NCBI GenBank assembly: GCA_023213395.1
Contig: CM041465.1
Span: 197,849,741 to 197,913,740, forward strand
DNA length: 64,000 bases
Direction: 5' to 3'
Source: Cycas panzhihuaensis
Taxonomy: Eukaryota; Cycadophyta
Part shown: in pieces, positions 34,350-45,600 of the stretch
Layout of the letters: every line of letters begins with the position of its first letter
Numbering within the stretch: position 1 is the first letter of the stretch
Notes under the pieces: generated by a model
Database searches by the model: none
What the model was told of the DNA's origin: nothing
The model's input: only the letters and a program-made list of their open reading frames with translations
Program-made: the position numbers and the translations under genes

Positions 34350-36290
34350 CCCACCCCATACTAAAAAATAAATCCTTCCTTGAGTAACTTGCTTCTTTAG
34401 GCCTTTTTTGGTAACCTTTTCCATTACTTCCAAGCCCCTGATAAATCTCCTCAAAAGGGAAGTCCCTTTTTCTTGGGCACCAACTACCAAAGATACTTTT
34501 GATTAACTTAAATGAGGCCTAGTCTCTTCCCCTATCTTGGCACCCCATGGTTCAACAAACCATTTATTCTATACATATCATCCATAAAGTGAGTCAATTG
34601 GGGCTATGCTAGTCGAAGAAAATTATCTAAGAGTGGAGCATCTTATTTATTTTATTAGTAGCATATTGGCCATTGTCAAACTTAATTATACTCTTATAAA
34701 AAAGTGATACCTTGCCCTTGTATTTTCTAAAAAAATGTTAAGTCATTATCTCTTGGGTAATACAACTAATGCCATCATTCAGTCTAATCTCCTACATTTT
34801 TTAATGACTAAATCTTACCTTGTAAGATGAGTAAGGAATTTAGTTATTCTCCTATAAAGATGTTACCTATAAATTATAAATATAAAATCTAAAAAAGGAA
34901 TTATTATAGTAGAGTAATTAGCTCATGCACCCCTCCCAAACCCGACAAATACTCTTATTGATGACTCTCTACCTAATTAGGCCATTATGGATCTTAAACA
35001 AATTGTAATATAAAGGCCAATTAATGATGAATAGTATGATGACAACATTTACTATATAGTCCACTAAGTGTATTAGAAGGATGTGAGTGACAAGGTAAAA
35101 CAACATGTAAGGGATACAACCTAACAATATTTCCCTTGATAATACTCTTTATAAAAGATCATTTATAAGGGTTCTCCTCAAATATATTAAACTTAAAGAA
35201 ACACATTGGATCCTCTATAACTTCCATGATAACATTTTTAGAGGACTCTTTGGTGGATAATTGATGGCTCAAAGAATCCTATAAATGGATTTCTTATAGC
35301 CTACTTTATTTAAAGACACTCATACCAATGTTAATAAATATGAGAGGTGCCAAGAGCATTTAAATATCATGCACCAACCTTTTGAGGCTCTACATGCTGT
35401 CATGTCTCCTTTGCCCTTCTCTTAGTGGGGTTTAGACTTAATTAGAGATATAATGCCTCTATCTTTATCACATCATAAGTTTATCTAAATTGTGATAGAG
35501 CACTTTACTAAGTGGGAGTAAGCCACCTCTATCTCATCAATAATAGGAAAAATAATTGCTATATTCATCTTCCAATATATTATTTATAATTTGGGGATCT
35601 TAAATATCTTAATCATAGATATTGGAACCCTATTTTATAATAAGAAAATTGATGAACTATGTAATAGTTTCCATATAAATCATAAGACCTCGTAAGTCCA
35701 TTACCTTTAGGTAAACATGAAGATCAAGCATTTAATAAAATATTAAATTCTATTATGAAGAAAATAATATCCAAATCTTAATGAGAATAGCATCAATAGT
35801 TGTACTTTACCTATGGGCTTATTGAACATCCATACAAATCACCATAGGCATGACACCCTTTTTATTTGTCTATGGGCCAAAAGCAATACTTTAACTCATA
35901 GATATTCCATCTATAAGGGTGTTGATGAAGGATTTTGTCCATGATGAATGGAATTTTCAAGCATGCATCCTTGATTTAGCAGCCTTATATAAAGATCATC
36001 TAGTTATATATCAAAAGAAATTAGACTCTAAAGTGAAAGTTTAATAGGCCTATGATAAATATTAGAGGCCTTAAAAATTTGCTCTAGAGGATAAAGTTCT
36101 TATATTGGAATATCTATATGATCAACTTCCAAAATTTTCTCCCATATGGATAGGCCCATTTATGGTTTTAAAGGATTTATTAAATGATGCATATTGAATC
36201 ACAACCCTTGAGGGCCTTGAATTTAAGAAATCTATTAATGGGCAATTTCTCAAACCTTTTTTGGTTAATAATGTCAGTACCTATACTCTA
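34350..36290 (+). pseudogene. pol: Element E RNase H and integrase (third fragment)
   Basis: Continues E's pol beyond the insertion. RT thumb and RNase H: RPFLVTFSITSKPLINLLKR, VPFSWAPTTKDTF, AMLVEENYLRVEHLIYFIS, AIVKLNYTLIKK, LALVFSKKMLSHYLL. Integrase: KYERCQEHLNIMHQPFEAL, VMSPLPFS, WGLDLIRDIMPL, EHFTKWE, and a DIGTLFYNKKIDELCNSFHI segment with the second catalytic Asp region. End of pol: PIWIGPFMVLKDLLNDAY and INGQFLKPF near 36240. These blocks follow the Tat/Athila pattern. Many stops. No extra aRNH is recognisable. Confidence 0.78.
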
Positions 36291-37629
36291 AAATAAGATT
36301 AAATTATGAGATGCTCCAAAATGAGCTTAAACCATTATGAACTCCTCTATGAGTATAAATTAGGTTCTGGCTCTAAAACAAGCCTAAATTGTTTACACTC
36401 CAAAAGTTAAAACTAGAATACCCTTTGAATTAATCATTAAAGAGGCTAAACTACATTGACCCAAGTCATTTCAATATGTATACCTATTATAGAATATCAA
36501 TATCAAGTGCCTATTACAACATACTATACTCTAATATGAGAAAAACCTCCTCCCTTAGGCATGCTCCCATAGGGATATTATGCTTCTTTACAAGTACAAA
36601 CTGATACTACACTCTGCCACAAGTGTATACCATCATTTGTTAATATAATTTTTTTAAATGATTAATTATAAAAAATTCAAAAGATATAAAAACCCAAAAA
36701 TATATATGTGGGTGTACATATATGTAATCCAATCCAACTCTAAAATCTAGAATAAACTATTTTCATTTTTAAAATGTTATGTATTCATCATATATCATCT
36801 ATACAATATGGTGAAAGGTATATGAATAGTATTGAGAGCTCAAATATAATGATAAAAATATCACACAAATATAGAAATCACAACATGGGAGATTAAATCA
36901 ATATCCTATACACACACACACACACATACACACACACACACACACAGTTGGAGTCTTTACAAGGCTATAAAAGATCTAAAATGAGTAAGAATATACACAT
37001 GCCCTAACCCTTATCAAGCTAGCTTGCCTCTTTTGAAGAGACACAACAAGATATAACATGATACTACATGATATAAATGATACAAAATATGTCATACAAA
37101 TCCCCTATCACAACCACTCATTGTTAGGGTATCTCATAGCTATGAGCGGGCCATATCATTTAGGGGAATTATGAGGGGCTTGCCTTACTCACCTTATCCC
37201 TCTACCTCCTTTAGTTACCTCTCTACTTAATGGTAGTATTTATACTTATATATGTACATGAGGATCTCTCCACCATATGATTGACCAACCTCTCATAAGT
37301 TGCATGTGCCTAATCCCTCTCGATCATCATCATGGCAAGTTGTGTTATTGTCAAGGCTAACTATATATGTAGAATAGTAATTTGAACCTATGCCCCTAGA
37401 ACAACCTATAATAGGGGCATGATTATTAGTATTATGGCTACCTATGGATTTTTTCCTACCTATCTTTTCATCTAAGATATTATGGCTTGAAGTTGGCCTA
37501 TGTTGGCATCCCATTCGTCTATAGTATCATCTCTATTAGTAATAATGAGATCCCTATAAGAGATTTCTACATATAGGCCCCCTTACTTGAACCCCTACAT
37601 ATCTTAGGCCCCTACTATTAGGATAAATA
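36291..37629. other. Gene-free AT-rich stretch (3' part of E and/or flank of B)
   Basis: No domain is recognisable. It should contain E's region between integrase and 3' LTR, but I found no polypurine tract or 3' LTR. The 73-codon - strand ORF (37293-37514) shows no similarity I know. Confidence 0.4.
36910..36946. repeat. (CA)n microsatellite
   Basis: About 17 CA units, interrupted once by CATACA. Confidence 0.9.
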
Positions 37630-40440
37630 TGAACACACAAGGAGAGATGACATATACAACACAAATCTACTATGAGTCCTTAGGGCATGGAGGAGCAAAG
37701 CAAAGAAGGGTGTGAGCATATGCCCCCCACAGGGTGCTCATGTATCTCATGTATGTGATTGTGGGGTAGATAGCTATTGATTTAGACTAGCTAGGATCTA
37801 AGGGCAATGTGCATATATGCTACATACTAGATGAGAACCTAAATAAGTGAAGAAAAAAAATTAGTGTAAAAGTTGCTAACTAAAATCAAATGATACATGC
37901 AAGCAGATGAAAAGTAGTTGTGAAACAATAAACAAAGAAAGATAAATAAGATATTAGAAAGAAACTAGGATAATATTAATCAATCGATAAGGTGCCATCC
38001 TTAAAAGGTCCAAACAACAATCAAAATCCCTCATAGTACAAGGGGATTGATTGACTATGAGTGCTCACCACTCTTGCATAATCTATGAGTTTATCCTAAG
38101 GAATTTGTCATCCCCTAATCTACTAACCTATCCTAACATGACCTAAAATAATAGACTCATTATAAAAGAATATGGGAAGGACTACCTAGAGTGAGAGGCC
38201 TAAAGCAATCAAGACCATAGGATAAATCGACTCATAAATAAGTCAATGGAGACTCATCAATGGTAACAATAACTCTCGCATGAATGCAAGAATGGTTTAA
38301 TAATGCTTACATTTGATTCCAATGAGCCTCAAGATCCTAAAAGGTGAAGAAGATGAAGATGCCACTCTAAATGGGAGAGATGAAACTCTCTCATTTAATA
38401 ATGCCTTAGGCATTATCACATAGAAAAGTTGGTTTTCCTTCAACTATCTATTTAAAACATAGATATAGTGGACTTAATGTCCCTAGAGGCACAAGATTAG
38501 GTTTCTTATTTAGTGATGAAGTTAAGGTAGAAAGACATCAATCCCCCCATCATTGGTCTAAGAATGGACCCTAATCCCTAGAGAGACAAAGGTAGAAAAT
38601 AACAAACTCCCAAATGTAACTAAAACACACTTTTAATTTAATGTAAACAATAGAGAATCCTAATTAACAGAAGTAGTTATAGCCCCATGGATTCAAGGAC
38701 TTGAAATAGGTATAGCCCTCTCCTTCATTAGGCCTCCAAAGAAACAAACACATGCCACTAATATAGAGTGAAAGATGTAATGTAGGATGCAAAATAAAAA
38801 GGTTATTTTTGTCCTCTATTTTATTTCATTTCCTTTTTCCTTTTCCTTTCAGGACTAGAATCAAATCCTACGAATAAGGATGAAAGTAGATTAGGTAAAC
38901 CATGCTCAAGTAATAAGTAAGACAAATAATTTTCCCCCTTTTATTTTTGAAGTAACTATAAAATTAAAGGAAATATTTTTATCTTTTTCTTTCTGCTATT
39001 GAAAATGGGAAAAGAGATATGTTTAGGGGCTCAAGAGAGGTACCTAGTAATCCACATAAAGCATAACTTTCATATATTTTTAAAATAATTCACCATGCTA
39101 AACTACCAAGCAAGCTTAAAACAAAATTAGGTGATCATATAACTAGTGGAAAAATGGGTTCTTAATGAAAATTCAATAGCATTTCTACTTGCTAAAATAA
39201 CTTATGATTAAAAAAGGTTTCTGGAAAAAACTTAAATATAATGAAGAGTACCAAAAATGAAGTTTCAATGTACATAGAACTGGCTAGTGGCAAAAGTCAA
39301 GCAACATTCTGGCTGCATAATAGGCCCTTGGTTTTAGTGGGAAGGAGGATGAAAATAAGATGGGAGAATGGAGGGGAATGAGACTACAAATCAACATAAG
39401 CACTCCAAATCCTAGAATCAAACTATAAGCACTCCACCTACAATATAACTAAAGAGTATCCACCAATATCCATAATATGAAAGATACCAAAAATCTCAAT
39501 AAGTGAAAACTATCAACATACAAACCCAATGGCTTGATGAGATATGGAAAGGTGGGGGGGGGGGGGATCAAAAATAACAAAAATTCCTCTAGATATAAAA
39601 GTTTACCAAGTAACACTTGACCACTTTGTCTCCTTACAAGATGGATTGACAAATGAACAAGACTAAGCAAGCATAATGGAAGAAAAAAAGAAGAAGAGAG
39701 AGACAGATAAAAATAATCTAAAAGATATAAAGGGGGAAAGTATGGCAATGTTTCACCAACCAAAGAACAACACCAAACAAGCCTTAAAATAGACCTACCA
39801 AAGGAGTGATATGGAGATTATCCCATTTTGATCGATAAAGTTGATGTTAGTGATAAAGTTTCTCCAAATGATAAATGCTCCAACACTATTAAGTGATATT
39901 ATCCAAGCCAAGGTAGAAGTTAAGAGGTATGGATTAATGGTTTTACTTATTTTTGGTAGAATTTTGGTAGAATAATGCAACATGATAATGTTTTTCTTGA
40001 TTCCCCTTTTACATAGAAAAGGATAGGGGATATATAGCTAAAGTTTAGGGCCTTGGCCCATGGTTTCAAGCCCATAGGGAGCAATGAAACAATGAGCCCA
40101 AATCTATAGGTGATGGTCTATATATTTGGTATAAAACCATGGGATACATGGTTTTTGGATGGGACTTGGACCATGGTCTTGATCAAACCAGTAGGCCACA
40201 TCTCGAGATTAGACTGGCAATAAATGAGGGAGCATTTGGTTACCATAATTATATGACCAAATATAAGACAAAAGAAGAGTGAGAGGAAGAAATAAAAATT
40301 AGTACCACTAAGTTTGTTAAAATACTATAAAGAAGCTCCATGATGTTATGAACTACTAGTAAACTACTAGTTGTTGGGCATGAGAATGAGCAAAAAAGTT
40401 AGTAGGCAACACATTATACAAAGAAGAAAATAGGATGGCC
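37630..40440 (-). repeat. Large LTR of Tat-like element B
   Basis: Starts TGAACACACAAGG. Its first about 430 bases are repeated in direct orientation at 43446-43883, where a - strand primer-binding site abuts them, so this is an LTR read on the - strand. Its end near 40440 is where an A-family LTR begins and is uncertain. It is related to the LTR of E in inverse orientation. The 104-codon - strand ORF (39449-39763) is low-complexity and hydrophobic. It could be B's 3' LTR or belong to a separate copy. Confidence 0.6.
39554..39566. repeat. Poly(G) run (13 G)
   Basis: Thirteen consecutive guanines in otherwise AT-rich sequence; prone to slippage and sequencing error. Confidence 0.85.
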
Positions 40441-40443
40441 CCC

Positions 40444-41885
40444 TGTTTCTGGGCTACCAGGAATGGGTATGTATGAGTCGACTTATGTAAGTATAGGTAC
40501 GTTTCTATCCTTTGCCTTGGTTAATTTTAGAAAGGTAAATTGAAGCGCCTCTTTATTTTCATTGCATGATTAATTGGTTCATTTGTACTACCATTATGCA
40601 TCCATTACCTGATCATGCTACATGACATTATTTTAGCCTATGACAATCTAGGGATATTGATCCCAATGGCACTTCGCAACCCTCCTACATATCTCCACGT
40701 CGTCCCAAGCACCGATCAGTCCTTGTGACCAGTTCATAACTTTGTTACCATACCTCAACCTCTAGCACCTTGCCTAAGTATCGTTGGTGTATGTTCATTC
40801 ATTTATCAACCTTTTTGGAGTTTTAAGTCTTTGGTACTTTGTTGGCCTAGGTCTCTTCAATCCTGGGACTATCCCCAGCCATCTAGACAAAGGGTCAGAT
40901 TCCCAGGGCCTGAGGTACCTCTGTTTCTGATCTTCCAAGCCTCTTTTCTTTCATTTTTATGCGGCACCATGATAAAGATCGTGATACCACTACAAACTTC
41001 ACGGTACCGCGAAGTTTACTACAGGGTTACTCATAATTTTTAAAAATCTACCATGGTAAATTTTATATTTATTATGAATTTGCCACATGGCTCAGTCGTG
41101 TTCCTGGCCCTAGCTGAACCTTAATCACTCAATTGAGCTAGGGTTAGGTTTAAAACCCTAAAAAGGCATCATTTCCTCCTCTTCTTCTACTCTCTTCAAT
41201 ATCTCTTCTCACTCACATAAGATATCTCCTACAAAAATGCCTTGTAACGCTTGAGATATTAGCTTACTAGTCTAAGATCAGCCTCCTATAGCCTCTGATC
41301 CATAGTAGTAGGCCTGAGATAAGTCTACCTCAAGCAAGATACACTCCAAGCTCACCTCCAAGCATAAGCATAACATCTTGATCAAGTTTCCTCTTCAGGT
41401 TTGGTAGCCTCCATAGGGTTTCACCTATAAACCTTACAGGACTGCCCTCTTCTCCCATTTCCTCAAGCAGATCTACTCCTGATATGCCTCCAGAAGGTAT
41501 TCTTCCTCTCTTATTGCATTTGGCTTCTCTTAAATTGCTTAAAAATGGTTGGAATATCCTATAACATCCCTTGTTTCTCATATTTCTACTTTACATAGGA
41601 GCCATTCCCTCCTCTTTTCATTCTATGCCTACTATTCCTTCTGACTCTTCCTTGGTTTCCTAAGGAGGCAGCGAGGAAGAGGTTCCAAAAGGGTGAGTGA
41701 AAGGAGCTAAGGCAAGTTCCATAACCTAGCAAGGCCTTCTCCTCAAGGGAAACCCCCTTCTCCCCCTCTCCTCTTTCTCCTTTGTGCTTCTTTTGGGCTA
41801 CTAAAGAGCTCCCAGAAGAGAGGCCACCACTGGTAGCAGCATACGTAACCCCTTGTTGCGCTTGCTCCAGCTTTGTGAGCCTTGG
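40444..41885 (+). repeat. Truncated A-family LTR (first half only)
   Basis: Starts TGTTTCTGGGCTACCAGGAA, matching the LTR start of A and A', and runs parallel to 58830-60237: the CCACGTCGTCCCAAG region, the palindromic module (40961-41030), a TTAAAACCCTAA promoter region, and a CCCCCTTC...GCAACCC-like end. It stops abruptly at about the midpoint. Neither primer-binding site nor internal region follows in this orientation. It is older or from a diverged subfamily. Confidence 0.7.
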
Positions 41886-43423
41886 TAAACAAGATGAGAC
41901 TAAGGTGTAAGGTAATAGTGATAACCTTTTGGATAAGGGGGATATTATAAGGTAGGTTGGGAAATGTCCCTAACCACATATGATAATGTTGCATAAGGAT
42001 AGAGGTGAGGACCATGTCATGGTAGGCAAGGATAGCCTAAAACACCATATATGGAAGGCTAATAAGATAGGTTAACTTAGGCTATGACTCCACAAAAACT
42101 AGTGGCATAAGGTAAGGGAGATGAAAGAATAAAGGGAGCTTAGTAAGCTTGAGTGGGTGGGACTTAATAAGTAGGAGTTGGTTGGGGTGTGTAGATGAGT
42201 AAAGAGATGTAGAATATAATAAGGGATGAGGAAAATGGTTCAACCTATAGTTACCTCTAATTAGAGGGATAACCTCATAAGGGTGAAGGGGATGAACCCC
42301 ATAAGATGGAAAGGGATGGGATCCACATTGCCCCCACTACTAGGAAATGTACCTAAGTAGGACATAGGTGGACAAATCAAGTTAATATAAGCAAGGAGGA
42401 GGTTGGGGGATGCCACTAAATCTATCATAATAAGGACAAAGTGGGAAAGGAGAGATAAAAGGAGGAGTCCAAGTGACAATTAGCTATGAATAGAAGTATG
42501 GACAATGGTAGAAAGGGGGACTAAAAAGGAAACAAAGCTCTCAGGTTAGGACACAACTTGGAAGGATTAGGGAATTTCCCTAGATGAAGGGCCAATAAAT
42601 TAAGTAGTTGTGAGCAAAGGTTGGTGAGGCAGAGTGGAGGAGTAAGCAATAGTATAAGATGTAGAGTAAGGCTGAGTAAGGAGGAAGTAGGGGTACTAAT
42701 CACCAAACAATGGGCCCAAGTAGATGTGGATTCACTTGCAACTACTTTAAACTAGGTCCTTAGGGTAGCCATAGTATCGCAAGCAATATTTTGGGTTTGA
42801 AATAGGTCTGAGATATGCTCACAACCTTGAGCTCGATGGAATGAAAAGGTTTTAACTTAGGGGTCAAGGCCATGTAGAGGGTTGTGGGGTTAGGTAGTCC
42901 TAATCATATAGGTTAAGGAATTAATACGGTTTTGATAAAACTCTTTGATATCATAAGATTGGTAGGTCATCTCCACACTCTCCTAATATGGTTGGTAAGA
43001 GGGGTAAGCATTGGTAGTATGAAACCAACCCAAGGCATAAATTTGATATAAATCTTATGTCTGAGAAGTGTCCTAAGAAGGATATAAAGGCCAAGGATAG
43101 AAAGTATCCTAAGAGCACTTAGGAGGGACCTAGTTAGCGATCAATGATCAATAATTAGATAAAGGAATAAGGAGAGAAACCTAATAAAAAAATAATAGGG
43201 GAAGACCTCAAAGACTTCAAGAAAATCCTCACACATGAAATAGGGAGGAAAAGGACAAGTAGGGAAGAAAAGTTGACATGCATAAAGGACCTAAACACAA
43301 GGAGAGAATATATAAGAAATCCCCACACATGCAGAATTATGATAACACACTAAACTTAGAGGGAAATAACGAAAGAGAAGGTAGGGTAAGAGTGAAGCAA
43401 TACAAGGCTAACACCCTACTAAT
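41886..43423 (-). pseudogene. Internal remnant of element B (gag-like, - strand)
   Basis: Lies between the LTR fragments, with the primer-binding site on its right, so it should be leader and gag on the - strand. Several - strand frames (42261-42479, 42521-42706) are rich in Leu/Pro/Ser, and the + strand wording (CTACTAGGAAATG, GACAAATCAAG) is reminiscent of the Pro-rich gag region of A at 15.3-15.5 kb. No catalytic motif is readable; assignment is by position and faint similarity. Confidence 0.4.
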
Positions 43424-43444
43424 GAGTCCCTAGTATGCTCACCA
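43424..43444 (-). other. Primer-binding site of element B
   Basis: The - strand reads TGGTGAGCATACTAGGGACT, one base from the LTR at 43446; same type as A, A' and E. Confidence 0.75.
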
Positions 43445-43445
43445 C

Positions 43446-43883
43446 TAAACAGAGATGTATGGGAAAAGAGGACACATAAAACTCAGCTCTACTATGAGTC
43501 CTTAGGGCTTGGAGGAACCAAGAAAGGAAGGGTGTGAGCATATGCACTATGCAATACACTCGTACATCATATATATATGATTGTGGGTTAGATAACTATT
43601 GATTTAGACTAGATAGGATCTAGGGCAATATTTGTGTATGCTACATACTAGATAAGAACTTAAATTAAAAGGAAAAAAAGTACAAAACCTACTAACTAAA
43701 ATGAAATGATGCAAGTAAGTAGATAAAAAGTAGTTGTGCAATAGCCAACAAAGAAAGCTAAATAAGATATTAGTAAGAAATTAAGATAATATTGATCAAT
43801 CCCTAGCTAGCATCCTTAAGAGGACTAAACAATAATCAAAAGCCCTTGTAGTATGAGGGGGTTGATCAACCATGAGTGCTTAC
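43446..43883 (-). repeat. Truncated LTR of element B (right copy)
   Basis: Direct repeat of 37630-38075 (shared words such as TACTATGAGTCCTTAGGG and GATTTAGACTAG). It breaks off at 43883, where the also truncated 5' LTR of C begins; a deletion junction is likely. Confidence 0.75.
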
Positions 43884-44294
43884 CTAGGAAAGGAGCACAG
43901 AAGAAGAGCCCAAATCTATTTGTAAGGCATAGGAGGAGTCTAAAAAGGTTTAGATGTAGTCAAGGAAAGAAGAGGATAGTTGTAATAGTCTTGAGAAGAC
44001 GCCGAAGTTGGGAATAGTCCAAAAGCAAGTTTACAACTGAACAATAGCCAAATCCTTACATTTGGTTCACTAGTAAATATACCAAAGAGGATAAAACAAC
44101 CTAGAATGTACCCAACATACATTGTTCCACTCTTAAATTATTATAATAATCCCGAAGATGCTTAATAGAGCACTAAACAAAACAGAATTTGTAAGAATAT
44201 TCCATATGTAAAAATGTATTTCATTATATATTAAATCTGAGTTATTTTAATTTGATTAAGTTTTCATTTTTCCATTTAATTTAGATCAATATTT
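43884..44294 (+). repeat. Truncated 5' LTR of element C
   Basis: Matches about 49605-49999 (shared GAAGAAGAGCCCAAATCTAT, GTAAAAATGTATTTCATT). Lacks the first about 640 bp. Confidence 0.85.
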
Positions 44295-44295
44295 T

Positions 44296-44307
44296 AGGCA
44301 TTAGAGC
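44296..44307 (+). other. Degenerate primer-binding site of element C
   Basis: AGGCATTAGAGC against TGGTATCAGAGC; three mismatches, right after the LTR end. Position supports it. Confidence 0.5.
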
Positions 44308-44465
44308 ATAACTTTTAAAATCCTTAGGACTTTAGGGATTCTTGTAGAAGAAAGAAAAGAAAACCCTCATTATATTGTTATGTGAAAAGAGTATATGAAA
44401 GCTAGGTTTTAATACTAATTAACTGCCAAACCTTTGACTGAACCTCTTGAGAAAGAGTGTAGACA

Positions 44466-45600
44466 ATGAAGGAAAATGACCAAACTAAAGTAAGAGATGA
44501 AGAAAAGGTTCTTAAAAGTGGAGCAAAATCTTGATAAGTTAACTTAACTTGTGGAATAACTTATTTCTAAACAGGTCAAATCCTCTTTAATAGCCAAAGA
44601 TAAAAAGAAGGAAGAAGATGAACCAGTAAAAGAAGAGATAAGTGAAGGTATCCAAGAGGGACCTATAGATGACTAGGAAGATGAGAAAAAAGGAGATGAC
44701 ATTCTTTTGATAGTGCATCTATTCAAGGTAGAGGTAAAACTTGAATTACCTATCTATAATAGAACCTAGATGTTGAAAAGTTAGATAATTAGTTGGTCCA
44801 ATTAAAGACATACTTTTCAATTTATGGGTACAAGAACCAATAGAGAATCACCTTTACTAGGTTAAAATCTCTAAACATATATTGGTTTGGTGGAATACAT
44901 ACCTCAAACCCCATAATGTGGCTAAAATTATATGGCAACAATTAAAATATCTCATAAAAAAGTAATTTTACCCCATTGGATATGAAGAGCAATATAGGAT
45001 AAGATGACAATATTATAGATAATAAAGAGGCTAAAATATCCAAGATTATATAATAAAATTCCAGAAGCAAACTATTATGTTGGGCATCCCTTTACTGGGC
45101 AAAGATATAATGCTAAAATATATTGAAGGATTATACTTATTTAGTAAGAACTTCAATTGTTTAAAGTGAAAATGCTTAATAAAACCAACAAGAAAGTAAT
45201 TGCCATAGAGAAGAGGAATAAGAAAATATACACAGAGAGGAAAATGATTACACCTCAAGAAGGTAGCAACAAACTATCCCAAGGAAAGAAGTTTCCAAGA
45301 AAAGTAGGACAGTAGTCAATTGGGGGTTTTGGCAAAAAGAAGTAAGCTAATACCACTTAAATTAAGGTCTCCTATATATATTATAAGTAGACATATCACA
45401 ACATTGAAGATTATTAGTTCTTACATCTAAGGAAGTGGCCCAAGAACAAGGGTAAAGCTAAGGAAAAAGGTAAAGCTTTATTTAATTTTGTAGGAGATGA
45501 AGATATTTGTAGTATTGAAGAAGCTAATGAGAAGTTGATGCTCATGGCCAATGTTGAGCCCAAAAATATCCATTAACAGGTTGATCCTGAGATTAGAAAG
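44466..45600 (+). pseudogene. gag: Gag of element C
   Basis: Begins MKENDQTKVRDEEKVL (44466), Lys/Glu-rich. The capsid-like region at 44770-45250 reads across frames TYFSIYGYKNQ, WQQLKYLIKK, FYPIGYEEQ, IQDYITEFQKQTIMLGIPLL and LKYIEGLYLFSKNFNCL. This resembles gypsy Gags with an IQDYxxEFxxQ block. A basic C-terminal part reaches about 45600. Many stops, mostly TAA/TAG. Confidence 0.7.

Noticed and set aside
37590-37629. A second - strand primer-binding site left of the LTR at 37630 (CCCCTACTATTAGGATAAA)
   Set aside because: Faint resemblance to the site at 43424-43444, but too many mismatches; it would imply that this LTR is a 5' LTR of another copy, which I cannot decide.
39449-39763. 104-codon hydrophobic - strand ORF, looking like a membrane protein
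   Set aside because: Lies within the B LTR in T-rich sequence; Leu/Phe/Ser bias comes from base composition; no start context or conservation seen.
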